Positions 28,085 through 36,400 of a DNA stretch of 64,000 nucleotides are shown in pieces. Numbering within the stretch: the stretch's first letter is position 1; each line of letters opens with the position of its first letter. A program made the translations under genes and the position numbers. The notes below the pieces were generated by a model. The model had not been told where the DNA came from. It worked only from the letters and a program-made list of their open reading frames with translations, and made no database searches. This DNA comes from Thiomicrorhabdus immobilis. Its GTDB lineage: Bacteria > Pseudomonadota > Gammaproteobacteria > Thiomicrospirales > Thiomicrospiraceae. The stretch spans positions 1,860,001 through 1,924,000 of the forward strand of contig NZ_AP024202.1 of the NCBI RefSeq assembly GCF_021654855.1, given 5' to 3'.

Positions 28085-28096
28085 ACCAGGCCTGGT
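28085..28096. repeat. Palindrome copy ACCAGGCCTGGT, intergenic epmA-sspA
   Basis: Full 12-mer, 14-bp perfect palindrome TACCAGGCCTGGTA, between the epmA stop and the sspA start. Confidence 0.9.
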
Positions 28097-28128
28097 AGGA
28101 TTGGATTATGGGCATTTAAATGTCTTGC

Positions 28129-29109
28129 TCATGCATCCCTTAAACCATAACTGATGCCCTGTTCTATGTTCTGCAGATTCTGTTGCAGAGCAAACAGACG
28201 ATCCATCCCTAAAGCCACCCCGCTGCAATCAGGCAAGCCTTGGGTTTCCAGCAACTCCAACAGGTTTTCATCCAAAGGAACCAGCGGCAAATTAGCTTGC
28301 TTACGGATTAACAACGAGTCATTGAAACGTTGCCGGTAAAGCTTAGCGTCGGTTAACTCCTGATAACCGTTAGCCAACTCCATACCATTCATAAACACTT
28401 CAAAACGTTCAGCTACCAGAGGGTTATCTTCGCTGATTTGCGCCAAGGCCGCGTCTTTCGCTGGAAAATGATAAATTACCGCAATTCCATCCTGACCCAA
28501 TCGTGGCTCAATCACCTCGGTCAACACCAGTTGTTCCCACAGAGCCGTATCCTCATCATCCACCCCCACAATTTCAGGCACACCATTGGCGGTCAAGCAG
28601 GCCTGGTAGGTTTGTGAACTTGCCTCAAACACATTTTCAATCAAGGCGTACTTAGCAAACATCTGTTGATATGAAAGCATTTCAAGATTTAAAGGTGTTT
28701 TGATGACATCTTGAATCAACTCAACCACTTCGTCGATTAAATCCCGCATAGTAAAATCCAATCGATACCACTCGAGCATGGTAAATTCGACTTGATGGCG
28801 TGGACTGTAATCCGCATCACGAAACACTTTACCCAAATAAAAAATATCACCACTGCCTTCACACAACAGCCGCTTCATTGGGTATTCCGGCGAGGTATGC
28901 AAATAGTAGCTTTGCGGCTCTTTGATTCCTGGAACTTGAATTTGTGTTTTTAAGGAATGCAGATGCACATCGGGTGTGGCCGCCTGAGACAATATCGGGG
29001 TATCGACCTCGATAACCGAACGCGCATAAAAAAACGCCCTAACCTGTTGTAACAAGCTAGAGCGTTTTTGTAAGATGTCACGTCGATTTAATATAGTTTG
29101 CATAACCAT
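28129..29109 (-). CDS. epmA: Elongation factor P--(R)-beta-lysine ligase
   Basis: About 326 aa. A class II lysyl-tRNA synthetase-like catalytic core lacking the anticodon domain: motif 2 region FRDADYSPRHQVEFTMLEWYR and motif 3 GVALGMDRLFALQQ. It attaches beta-lysine to a conserved lysine of EF-P. Candidate starts are TTG 29115, ATG 29109 and ATG 29103. It lies 70 bp downstream of efp on the same strand, and epmB is divergent from efp, so the whole modification route is local. A near-copy of the palindrome is at 28596, and a full copy is just past its stop. Confidence 0.93.
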   Translation of the reverse strand: MVMQTILNRRDILQKRSSLLQQVRAFFYARSVIEVDTPILSQAATPDVHLHSLKTQIQVPGIKEPQSYYLHTSPEYPMKRLLCEGSGDIFYLGKVFRDADYSPRHQVEFTMLEWYRLDFTMRDLIDEVVELIQDVIKTPLNLEMLSYQQMFAKYALIENVFEASSQTYQACLTANGVPEIVGVDDEDTALWEQLVLTEVIEPRLGQDGIAVIYHFPAKDAALAQISEDNPLVAERFEVFMNGMELANGYQELTDAKLYRQRFNDSLLIRKQANLPLVPLDENLLELLETQGLPDCSGVALGMDRLFALQQNLQNIEQGISYGLRDA

Positions 29110-29126
29110 TATCAATCTTTTATAAG

Positions 29127-29148
29127 GCTAATTATCGGGTTAATTAGC
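29127..29148. repeat. Inverted repeat between efp and epmA
   Basis: Perfect 8-bp arms GCTAATTA / TAATTAGC around TCGGGT, in the 70-bp efp-epmA gap. No T run follows, so it may tune read-through or mRNA processing rather than terminate. Confidence 0.4.
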
Positions 29149-29185
29149 GGACTAACGTGACTGACTCAATCTGACTGTTTGAGTC

Positions 29186-29752
29186 TTACTTAGCACGTGA
29201 AACGTATTCACCTTTTTCAGTGTTTACAATCACCTTTTCACCAATCTGCACGAACAATGGGACTTGCACCACCGCACCGGTAGATAAGGTCGCAGGCTTG
29301 CCGCCTGTTCCGGCCGTATCGCCTTTCAGACCTGGATCGGTTTCCACGATTTCCAAGGTAATCTGCTTTGGAGGCGTCACCGAGATAGGCTGACCATTAA
29401 ACAAAGTCACCAAACAAGAATCTTGTTCTACCAACCACTGTTTGACATCCGCTACCGCAGATTCAGCCGCTTGATATTGTTCAAATGAACTTTCATCCAT
29501 GAAGTGCCAAAACTCACCGTCGTTATACAAATACTGTAAATCAGTATCCACAACGTCTGCCGCATCGACTTTCTCACCTGATTTAAAGGTTTTTTCCAAT
29601 ACCTTACCAGTAATCAAATTACGGTATTTTACACGGTTAAACGCTTGTCCTTTACCAGGAGAAACTTGAGTGTTTTCAACAATTGAACATGGTTGACCGT
29701 CCATTAAGAACTTTAAACCACCTTTAAATTCGGTTGTGCTGTAAGTTGCCAT
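29186..29752 (-). CDS. efp: Translation elongation factor P
   Basis: 188 aa from the chosen start. It rescues ribosomes stalled at polyproline. With ATG at 29752 the modified residue is exactly K34 in SPGKGQAF, as in E. coli, which supports this start over the upstream one at 29773; AGG lies seven bases upstream. Three beta-barrel domains are indicated by the KOW-like N-terminus, a middle part ending near [10 protein letters not shown] and the C-terminal [28 protein letters not shown]. Confidence 0.96.
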   Translation of the reverse strand: MATYSTTEFKGGLKFLMDGQPCSIVENTQVSPGKGQAFNRVKYRNLITGKVLEKTFKSGEKVDAADVVDTDLQYLYNDGEFWHFMDESSFEQYQAAESAVADVKQWLVEQDSCLVTLFNGQPISVTPPKQITLEIVETDPGLKGDTAGTGGKPATLSTGAVVQVPLFVQIGEKVIVNTEKGEYVSRAK

Positions 29753-29843
29753 ATCTTTACCTGAGTACATCACTTAAAATAATCGGCGTATTCTAACTCA
29801 AAAACCAGCAAACTAAAAATAATCTAAACTTGTAAATCAAAAT

Positions 29844-30791
29844 ATGTCTAAATCTGTTACCGAACTTTGTAAAATCTTAAACTTATCCAAAGATGAAATT
29901 GATGGCGTTGAAGACAGCGCTTTTCCCCTCAAAGTTCCTGCCGATTTTTTACAGCAAATTCAGCCAGGAAACGGTAACGACCCGCTTCTTAAACAAGTTT
30001 TACCCCTTAAGGATGAACTGAAACAAGGCACAGGGTTCAGCCAAGACCCGGTTGGCGATTTATTGAAGAACCCGACACCTTCATTGATTCATAAGTACCA
30101 AGGGCGGGTGTTATTGATTGCCAGCCCAAAGTGTGACATACATTGTCGTTACTGTTTTAGACGTCACTTCCCTTATCAAGAACACAGTAATCAACGCCAC
30201 TGGCAAAAGGCGATAGAAACCATTGCCGCGGACAGTTCCATCCATGAAGTGATTTTAAGTGGCGGCGACCCGATGAGTTTAGCGGAAAACGCCTTGCTGG
30301 CGCTGATTGAACAAATTGAAAAAATCCCGCACATTACCACCTTACGCATTCACTCTCGAACCCCTATTGTGGCACCCTCTAAAGCCCCGAAAACCAGACT
30401 GTTAACTTGGGCGAAACAGAGCCGCTTGAATAAGGTATTGGTTGTGCACTGTAACCACAAAAATGAACTCAGCGATAAAACCGCCGAGTTGTTAACGCAA
30501 TACCGTAACAGCGGTTTCCACCTGCTGAATCAAAGTGTGTTACTTAAAGGGGTTAACGATAGTGCCGCTACCTTGCAAGAACTTAGCCATGCCTTATTTG
30601 AGCAAGGGGTTTTGCCCTATTATCTGCATCAATTAGACAAGGTTCAAGGCGCCAGCCATTTTGAGGTAAGTGATAGTGGCGCCCTGCAAATCATGCAGCA
30701 ACTGCGCGCCCAACTCCCAGGTTATTTAGTGCCCAAGTTGGTCAGGGAAGTGGCCGGAGAAGCCAACAAGACCCCAATCATAGACCTTTAA
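29844..30791 (+). CDS. epmB: EF-P beta-lysylation protein, lysine 2,3-aminomutase (radical SAM)
   Basis: 315 aa. The radical SAM cluster motif is CDIHCRYC (about residues 97-104), followed by RRHFPY as in KamA-like enzymes. Other family motifs: ILSGGDPMSL and LRIHSRTPIVAP; the PLP Lys is expected near the C-terminal GEANKTPI. It makes (R)-beta-lysine, the donor for EpmA. Divergent from efp with 91 bp between starts, so the region holds back-to-back promoters. Confidence 0.94.
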   Translation: MSKSVTELCKILNLSKDEIDGVEDSAFPLKVPADFLQQIQPGNGNDPLLKQVLPLKDELKQGTGFSQDPVGDLLKNPTPSLIHKYQGRVLLIASPKCDIHCRYCFRRHFPYQEHSNQRHWQKAIETIAADSSIHEVILSGGDPMSLAENALLALIEQIEKIPHITTLRIHSRTPIVAPSKAPKTRLLTWAKQSRLNKVLVVHCNHKNELSDKTAELLTQYRNSGFHLLNQSVLLKGVNDSAATLQELSHALFEQGVLPYYLHQLDKVQGASHFEVSDSGALQIMQQLRAQLPGYLVPKLVREVAGEANKTPIIDL

Positions 30792-30814
30792 TTTATAGAG
30801 CTGTAATTGACAGA

Positions 30815-30838
30815 GCTTCAATATGAAGCCGTTTTCTT
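30815..30838 (+). terminator. Weak terminator-like hairpin after epmB
   Basis: Six-bp stem GCTTCA / TGAAGC with a three-base loop followed by CGTTTTCTT, 24 bp past the epmB stop. A copy of the 12-bp palindrome follows at 30858. Confidence 0.4.
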
Positions 30839-30856
30839 AATCGAACATGCACTCTT

Positions 30857-30868
30857 ACCAGGCCTGGT
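30857..30868. repeat. Palindrome copy ACCAGGCCTGGT, convergent epmB / GT-C gap
   Basis: Full 12-mer, 14-bp perfect palindrome, 5 bp before the GT-C stop codon. Confidence 0.9.
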
Positions 30869-30872
30869 AGGT

Positions 30873-32405
30873 TTATTCAAAACCGTATTTTCGTTTGAAA
30901 CCACAGCCGTTTTCTATAACTGGAAACCAGTCTGGGGCGGTGTAAAACTTATCATTCACCTTAGTTAAAATCTGCTGACGATACAACGCATAATTGAAAC
31001 CGCTACCCTCAATCAGATAATAGGTGGTTTGCTCATCGATTTTCAACGGTTTGACGTGCATGGACTGAAAATACGGACTGATTTTAGCCGCCTCTTTTTC
31101 ATGGGTGATCAAAATCGTTAAGCTTTGCCCATCCAGTGCCTTGAAATCGGTGAGCTTGTCATCTTCACGGCCGTACTTGGAAACACTGGCAAACACATGC
31201 ACATTATCGTTACCGCAATGGTACGCCAAAGCCGACTGACTGCTGTAACCCAAGGTAAAGAACGCTGTGTTTTCAGGCAGGTATTCACAGACCTTTTCAG
31301 ACTGGGTATAGACCGCTACATGATGTTGCTGGGTTGGCGAAATCAACTGATTGACAAACCCCAATGCCACCAGCAGAATCACCGCCACCCCGTTTGAAAA
31401 AACGGCATTAAACACAAACAGTTTTTTAAGCTGTCCTTGAGATAAACCTGAATATAAAACATACAATAGGGTAACGGAAATCAATGGCCAATGTAGCCCC
31501 ACTGTATTGGTGAAGCTCACCAACAACAGAACGACCAGCAATGGAATAGCGGCAAACAGCACCAGCGTTTTAGGGTTTGAAAATGCGCTTACAGCCGGTA
31601 AATCATGCTGTTTTGATTGCACCAAATACCATAAGCCCAAAGGCGACAACAGCAGTAAAATCATGCCGACATAGGCGGCGACATTATGCAAAGCGAACTG
31701 GCTCTCCTCAGTGCGAGAGAAAAAATTGAACAGGATATTGTTCCAACAATGGGTGGCATTGAAATAGAGGTTTTCCGCCACCGCCAAGGCAACCATCAAC
31801 ACCATCAGCATAAGCTGTTTGAGATTGATGTTTCGCCAAAACCACAAAGCATAGGCCAATAGACCAATCAACATGAAAGCCGCAAAATACTTGGATAAAA
31901 ACGCCAACCCTAAAAACAAGCCGGCCAACAAGGTGTCCAGCCAACTTTGCATGTGAATCGCCTTGGCAAAAAAGTACACCCCCAAAACCGCAAACAGCAC
32001 TAACACCGTGTCATTGGCGGTAACCACAAACATCAAAGAGATCGGCGAAACCAAAAAGGCTAAAGCCACCCAGATAGCGGTTGTCTTTTCAACCAAGTCA
32101 TTCAGCGTGATGAGTTTATAGAGTAAATAGGCGATCAATAACGCTGAGAAAAAGGCAAAAGAGCGATACCAAAACAAATCATCGCCCACTAGACTCAAGA
32201 AGTATAAAACCCAACCGACCGCTGGAGGGTGGTCGTAATACCCCAACGAAAGGTTTTGCCCCCAGGTGATGAAATACGCCTCATCGCCGGTCAACGGCAA
32301 CAGGACAATCAGCGCTATTTTCAATAAGATAAATGCCACAAGCAGAGCTTTTTGCGGCAAACTCAAAGTGAGCCAGAATGCGGTTAAATTTGAAACCTTA
32401 GACAT
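30873..32405 (-). CDS. GT-C glycosyltransferase, ArnT/PMT family (GT39-like)
   Basis: About 510 aa with around ten to twelve membrane segments in the first 370 residues and a soluble C-terminal part. The first periplasmic loop carries TGDEAYF and YYDHPPAVGW, the acidic motif and HPP motif of lipid-linked sugar transferases. Such enzymes move a sugar from a polyprenyl phosphate to a periplasmic acceptor. Last gene of the minus-strand arm (DPPR-synthase-like, phosphatase, this gene). Context suggests a polyprenylphosphoryl-arabinose donor, but the sugar and acceptor are inference. The ATG at 32405 is preferred to the TTG at 32411. Confidence 0.8.
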   Translation of the reverse strand: MSKVSNLTAFWLTLSLPQKALLVAFILLKIALIVLLPLTGDEAYFITWGQNLSLGYYDHPPAVGWVLYFLSLVGDDLFWYRSFAFFSALLIAYLLYKLITLNDLVEKTTAIWVALAFLVSPISLMFVVTANDTVLVLFAVLGVYFFAKAIHMQSWLDTLLAGLFLGLAFLSKYFAAFMLIGLLAYALWFWRNINLKQLMLMVLMVALAVAENLYFNATHCWNNILFNFFSRTEESQFALHNVAAYVGMILLLLSPLGLWYLVQSKQHDLPAVSAFSNPKTLVLFAAIPLLVVLLLVSFTNTVGLHWPLISVTLLYVLYSGLSQGQLKKLFVFNAVFSNGVAVILLVALGFVNQLISPTQQHHVAVYTQSEKVCEYLPENTAFFTLGYSSQSALAYHCGNDNVHVFASVSKYGREDDKLTDFKALDGQSLTILITHEKEAAKISPYFQSMHVKPLKIDEQTTYYLIEGSGFNYALYRQQILTKVNDKFYTAPDWFPVIENGCGFKRKYGFE

Positions 32406-32407
32406 AT

Positions 32408-32833
32408 TCAAGCTTGTACTCCACCCAGAATAACAAACAAGCCATAAGCCACCACAGCCCCTACCGCGATGCCGGCTAGAATCTCTATTTTGCTGTGCCC
32501 CATCCGCTCTCTAAGCGGCTTGCTACCATCCACTTCTTTGAGCTGATTGATGGCAACCGCATGTTTACCGACTTGCTGGCGTAAACTGTTGGCATCCAAT
32601 AGCACGATAAACGCCAAGGTCACTGCCACCCCAAACGCCGGATGGCTAATGCCCTCTTTAAGGGCAATTAAAAACACCATACTGCTGACAATGGCGCTGT
32701 GATTACTCGGCAAGCCGCCATAACCTATCAAGCCAAAAGCCAATTGTTTGGCTTTGATTGAATTGACGATAAACTTGGTAATCCCAGCCACCAACCAGGC
32801 CATAAAAGGGGTAATCAGATAGATGTATTCCAT
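32408..32833 (-). CDS. Divergent PAP2 family phosphatase-like membrane protein (DUF212)
   Basis: 141 aa with about four membrane segments. The motif GYGGLPSNHSAIVSSM corresponds to the PAP2 signature PSxH, followed by LLDANSLRQQVGKHA and RERMGHSKIEILAG, typical of the acid phosphatase/vanadium haloperoxidase-related family. It sits directly between the DPPR-synthase-like gene (0 bp gap) and a GT-C gene. In mycobacteria a PAP2 protein next to the same prenyltransferase dephosphorylates polyprenylphosphoryl-5-phosphoribose, so this is a good candidate for that step. The reaction is inferred from context. Confidence 0.75.
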   Translation of the reverse strand: MEYIYLITPFMAWLVAGITKFIVNSIKAKQLAFGLIGYGGLPSNHSAIVSSMVFLIALKEGISHPAFGVAVTLAFIVLLDANSLRQQVGKHAVAINQLKEVDGSKPLRERMGHSKIEILAGIAVGAVVAYGLFVILGGVQA

Positions 32834-33721
32834 TTATACAGCTCCTGCCGGCCACAACGCCCAAAGGCTGACGCCAATCCAACCGACAACGGTCAATAAC
32901 AATTGTTTATCTGCAAACAGTGCATCAGTTGGTGATTCACCCTCGCCCAAGGCTTCGGTCACATACCAATAGCGAAACAGACCGAACAAGACAAAAGGAA
33001 TGGTCAACACCATCTCAGGACGGGCGTTCATCACAAACAGGCTGTAAAATAGTAAAGCCCCAGTAGCCGACATTTCGGCGTAACGGTCAACCAAAGATAC
33101 GGTGTATTTTTCTAAAACCGCACGCCCTTGCTGGGTGGTTTGCAACAGCTCTTGACGGCGCTTGATTGCCGCCAGATACAACGCCAAACATAAGGTGGTG
33201 ACAAACATCCACGAAGACAATGGCACAGAAATCGCCACCGCACCGGCATAGACACGCAACACAAAACCAATGGCGATGGTGAAGATATCCAGAACCGGTT
33301 GATGTTTCAGATAAAAACTGTAAGCCACATTCAACAGCAAATAACCGGCAATTACCGCCATAACTAATGGTTGAAAATACACACCTAGCAATAAAGTCGC
33401 ATAAAGCCCCACTAACCACTGTTTAGCCTGAGCAGGTGTCACTTGACCTGAAGCCAGCGGGCGTTTTATAGATTTGATGGGGTGTTTTTTGTCTTGTTCA
33501 ATGTCTTTTAAATCATTGACCACATAGGTAGCGGATGACGCCAGGCTGAATAAAACAAACGCAATCACGGTCTGTGTAACCGAAGCCAAGTCTAAAAACA
33601 GACCGGTAAACATCAAAGGTGCGAAGACAAAACCATTTTTAACCCACTGTTTGGGGCGCATGAGTTTGATAAGACCGAGCAATACGGATTTATTACCGAC
33701 TGCAGAAGTGTTAGAATTCAT
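32834..33721 (-). CDS. Polyprenyl-phosphate phosphoribosyltransferase-like UbiA prenyltransferase
   Basis: 295 aa, about eight to nine membrane segments. The opening LMRPKQWVKNGFVFAPL and the first Asp motif NDLKDIEQDKKHPIKSIKRPLASG match decaprenyl-phosphate 5-phosphoribosyltransferase (mycobacterial Rv3806c/UbiA) better than ubiquinone or heme prenyltransferases. The predicted reaction is polyprenyl phosphate plus PRPP giving polyprenylphosphoryl-5-phosphoribose. First gene of the minus arm; DprE1- and DprE2-like genes are on the divergent arm 0.5-2.7 kb away, which supports the assignment. In a Gram-negative cell the carrier is probably undecaprenyl or octaprenyl phosphate (inference). Confidence 0.85.
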   Translation of the reverse strand: MNSNTSAVGNKSVLLGLIKLMRPKQWVKNGFVFAPLMFTGLFLDLASVTQTVIAFVLFSLASSATYVVNDLKDIEQDKKHPIKSIKRPLASGQVTPAQAKQWLVGLYATLLLGVYFQPLVMAVIAGYLLLNVAYSFYLKHQPVLDIFTIAIGFVLRVYAGAVAISVPLSSWMFVTTLCLALYLAAIKRRQELLQTTQQGRAVLEKYTVSLVDRYAEMSATGALLFYSLFVMNARPEMVLTIPFVLFGLFRYWYVTEALGEGESPTDALFADKQLLLTVVGWIGVSLWALWPAGAV

Positions 33722-33842
33722 GAATTACTTTACCATCCTAAAATTAAGCCAATACGATGGCATACGCAAACAAGAGTTTGATGACTCAAATGCACTACCC
33801 ATTAGACTAAATAACAGACTAAAACAGCAGAAACACCCACCA
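33722..33842. promoter_or_regulatory. Shared divergent promoter region of the glycolipid island
   Basis: About 120 bp separate the two divergent first genes. Both arms must start here unless promoters lie inside genes. I see only weak -35/-10 candidates on each strand and no clear operator. Confidence 0.35.
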
Positions 33843-34232
33843 ATGAAGATTGCAATAATGTACACGATTTTTGCGGTAATCTCTACCATCGCAAACATCT
33901 GGAGCCAAGATATCAGCTTTAGGATTTACCAAGGCAGTTATGCCCTTTGGCTGGCGATTTTTGTCGGTACCGCGGTGGGATTAGTGGTGAAATACGGCTT
34001 GGATAAACGCTATATTTTCAAATACCAAACCACCTCGATTGCACATGGTTCAAAAACATTCTACCTGTATACCTTGATGGGTTTGTTTACCACCGTGATA
34101 TTTTGGGGCTTTGAATATACCTTCGATGCCGTCTATCAAACCGCGGAGATGCGTTATCTGGGCGGTGTCATCGGGCTGGCAATCGGTTACTTCGTCAAGT
34201 ACCAACTCGACAAACGATTTGTTTTTAAATAG
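33843..34232 (+). CDS. GtrA-like membrane protein, candidate polyprenyl-sugar flippase
   Basis: 129 aa with four membrane segments. It has the repeated GtrA signature: VKYGLDKRYIFKY after segment 2 and VKYQLDKRFVFK at the end. GtrA proteins are thought to flip polyprenyl-linked sugars; one is part of mycobacterial arabinogalactan assembly. I use ATG 33843 because upstream in-frame codons overlap the start of the divergent prenyltransferase gene and add only polar sequence. It leads the plus arm and lies 9 bp before the DprE1-like gene. Confidence 0.8.
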   Translation: MKIAIMYTIFAVISTIANIWSQDISFRIYQGSYALWLAIFVGTAVGLVVKYGLDKRYIFKYQTTSIAHGSKTFYLYTLMGLFTTVIFWGFEYTFDAVYQTAEMRYLGGVIGLAIGYFVKYQLDKRFVFK

Positions 34233-34241
34233 GAACTGGCT

Positions 34242-35588
34242 TTGAAACTATCCGGCTGGGGGCGCTACCCCATTATCCAAACCGAAAACGCCTATCCAAA
34301 CCAACCAGGCCTGGTCAGTTCGCTGGTGAGTGTTGCAACAGACCAGCCCAAAACCACAACGCAAATTGCCCGAGGTTTGGGGCGAAGTTATGGCGACAGC
34401 AGTTTGGCAGAAAAAAGCATCAACCTATCTAAACTGGACCACTTTATCGAGTTTGATGAACAAAGCGGCCAACTCACCTGCTCGGCGGGCGTCAGCTTTG
34501 CGGAAATCTTGCGGTTTTTTGTGCCTAAAGGCTGGTTTTTACCCGTCACCCCAGGTACACAGTTTGTGACGGTAGGCGGTGCCATTGCCAGTGATGTGCA
34601 TGGAAAAAACCACCATATTGACGGTGCCTTTTGCGAACACGTCAATGCGCTAGAGTTGTGCTTAGCCAGCGGTGAAGTGGTTGAATGCTCTAAAATCCAT
34701 CACCCACATCTTTTTAGAGCGACCTGCGGCGGCATGGGATTGACCGGCATTATTTTGCAGGCCACCTTTACGCTCAAACGCATTGAAACCGCATTTATTC
34801 AAGAAACCACCTATAAAACCGCCAACTTAGCCGAAACACTCGCAAAATTTGAAGAGCATGACGCTGCCACTTATTCGGTTGCCTGGATTGATTGTCTGGC
34901 CACCGGCGCCAATTTAGGGCGTTCTTTGCTGATGCTGGGGGAACATGCCTCTGAAGAAGAGGTGAAGTCCCATCCAAGTGCGACAGAAACATTACAGGCC
35001 GGCAAAACCAGCAAACTCAATATGCCTTTTGATTTACCGGCTTTCACCCTTAATAGCTTTAGCGTGAAAGCCTTTAATGCCCTCTATTATGGCAAGGCTC
35101 GCCAAGCACAGAGCCAACGCCTTGTGCATTACGCCCCCTTCTTTTACCCATTGGACAGCATCCAGAACTGGAATCGTATGTATGGCAAAAACGGTTTTGC
35201 GCAATATCAGTTCGTCATTCCAAAATCAGCAGGCCTGGTAGGATTAACCGAGATATTAACCGAAATCGCCAACTCCAAACGAGGCTCTTTTTTGGCGGTT
35301 TTGAAAGTATTTGGCCAAGGCAACGACAACTACTTGAGCTTTCCTGAAGAGGGGTATACCTTGGCGTTGGATTTTAAAATGGACAGCACATTATTCGAGT
35401 TCTTGAACAAACTGGACGCCATTGTTTTGCATTATGGCGGCAAACTCTATTTGACCAAAGACGCCCGCATGAGTGAGCAGATGTTCAAACAGAGCTATCC
35501 TCAGTGGCAAGAGTTTCAGAAGATTCGCCATCAATATGGTGCACACCAGGCTTTTAATTCACTACAATCTACCCGCTTGGGTTTGTAA
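34242..35588 (+). CDS. DprE1-like FAD-dependent oxidase (decaprenylphosphoryl-ribose 2'-oxidase)
   Basis: 448 aa. FAD-binding motifs ARGLGRSYGDSSL (43-55) and VTPGTQFVTVGGAIASDVHG then KNHH (102-125) match DprE1 closely. Near the C-terminus, K406 (LTKDARM) corresponds to the conserved active-site Lys, while GYTLALDF (371-378) has Ala375 where mycobacterial DprE1 has the Cys targeted by benzothiazinones. Predicted reaction: oxidation of polyprenylphosphoryl-ribose at C2'. The TTG start is backed by AGGA seven bases upstream. The palindrome at 34305 encodes Pro-Gly-Leu-Val, and a one-mismatch copy is at 35228. Confidence 0.87.
   Translation: MKLSGWGRYPIIQTENAYPNQPGLVSSLVSVATDQPKTTTQIARGLGRSYGDSSLAEKSINLSKLDHFIEFDEQSGQLTCSAGVSFAEILRFFVPKGWFLPVTPGTQFVTVGGAIASDVHGKNHHIDGAFCEHVNALELCLASGEVVECSKIHHPHLFRATCGGMGLTGIILQATFTLKRIETAFIQETTYKTANLAETLAKFEEHDAATYSVAWIDCLATGANLGRSLLMLGEHASEEEVKSHPSATETLQAGKTSKLNMPFDLPAFTLNSFSVKAFNALYYGKARQAQSQRLVHYAPFFYPLDSIQNWNRMYGKNGFAQYQFVIPKSAGLVGLTEILTEIANSKRGSFLAVLKVFGQGNDNYLSFPEEGYTLALDFKMDSTLFEFLNKLDAIVLHYGGKLYLTKDARMSEQMFKQSYPQWQEFQKIRHQYGAHQAFNSLQSTRLGL
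34304..34315. repeat. Palindrome copy ACCAGGCCTGGT (DprE1-like gene)
   Basis: Full 12-mer; read as Gln-Pro-Gly-Leu-Val near the N-terminus. Confidence 0.9.
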
Positions 35589-35631
35589 CAGGCCTACATT
35601 TACAATAATTTACGTTAACAGAGAACCTTTC

Positions 35632-36372
35632 ATGCAAAAAAACATCCTGATTATTGGTGCGACTTCAGCCATTGCCAAAGCCACTTTAAGAATGTACGCC
35701 GAACAGAATCACAATCTGTTTTTAGTGGCACGCAATGAAGCCCTGTTACACACCATTGCCGAAGACGCTAAAATTCGTGGCGCTCATCAAGTGGAATACC
35801 AAGCGTGTGATTTGGCCGATTTACATAGCCACCCCTCTCTTCTAGAAACCATCACCGCAACTTACCCAAAACTGGATATTGTATTGATTGCCCACGGCAC
35901 TTTACCTAATCAACAAGCTTGCCAGGCGAGTGTTGAAACCACTTTACAAGAAATCAATATCAATGCCCTGAGCACAATCTCTTTACTGACGTTATTGGCC
36001 AATCAGTTTGAAAAACAGCAAGACGGAACCATTGCAGTCATAACCAGTGTGGCGGGTGACCGTGGTCGCCAATCCAACTATGTATATGGTGCGGCCAAAG
36101 GGATGGTCTCGACTTTTTTACAAGGCTTACGCAATCGTCTAAATGACAGTAACGTGCAAGTATTGGATATCAAACCCGGCTTTGTCGATACCCCCATGAC
36201 CGCAGACTTTAAAAAAGGCGCTTTATGGGCGCAACCCGAGCAGATTGCCAAAAGTATTCTAAAAGCAATCGATAACCAGCGTAACACCCTTTACACCCCT
36301 TGGTTTTGGTGGGGAATCATGCTGATTATCCGTACCATCCCAGAGTGCATATTTAAAAAGTTAAAACTCTAA
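35632..36372 (+). CDS. DprE2-like short-chain dehydrogenase (keto-arabinose reductase)
   Basis: 246 aa SDR. The cofactor motif is IIGATSAIAKAT (6-17), the catalytic Ser is in ITSVAGDRG, and the YxxxK motif is YGAAK. The short insert after the first strand and the C-terminal membrane-near segment (WWGIMLIIRTIPECIF) are as in DprE2, which reduces the 2'-keto intermediate to polyprenylphosphoryl-arabinose. It follows the DprE1-like gene by 43 bp. The longer in-frame extension into the previous gene (from 35473) is rejected. Paired with DprE1-like, the assignment is strong; alone it would be generic SDR. Confidence 0.85.
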   Translation: MQKNILIIGATSAIAKATLRMYAEQNHNLFLVARNEALLHTIAEDAKIRGAHQVEYQACDLADLHSHPSLLETITATYPKLDIVLIAHGTLPNQQACQASVETTLQEININALSTISLLTLLANQFEKQQDGTIAVITSVAGDRGRQSNYVYGAAKGMVSTFLQGLRNRLNDSNVQVLDIKPGFVDTPMTADFKKGALWAQPEQIAKSILKAIDNQRNTLYTPWFWWGIMLIIRTIPECIFKKLKL

Positions 36373-36400
36373 ATCCACTTATATCCCATAAAGAAACATC

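Noticed and set aside
28000-28085. Small RNA or riboswitch between epmA and sspA
   Set aside because: No convincing promoter, conserved fold or terminator was seen apart from the palindrome.
33651-33842. N-terminal extension of the GtrA-like protein
   Set aside because: It overlaps the divergent prenyltransferase start and adds polar sequence not found in GtrA proteins.
35473-35631. N-terminal extension of the DprE2-like protein
   Set aside because: It runs inside the DprE1-like gene in another frame; ATG 35632 directly precedes the Rossmann motif.
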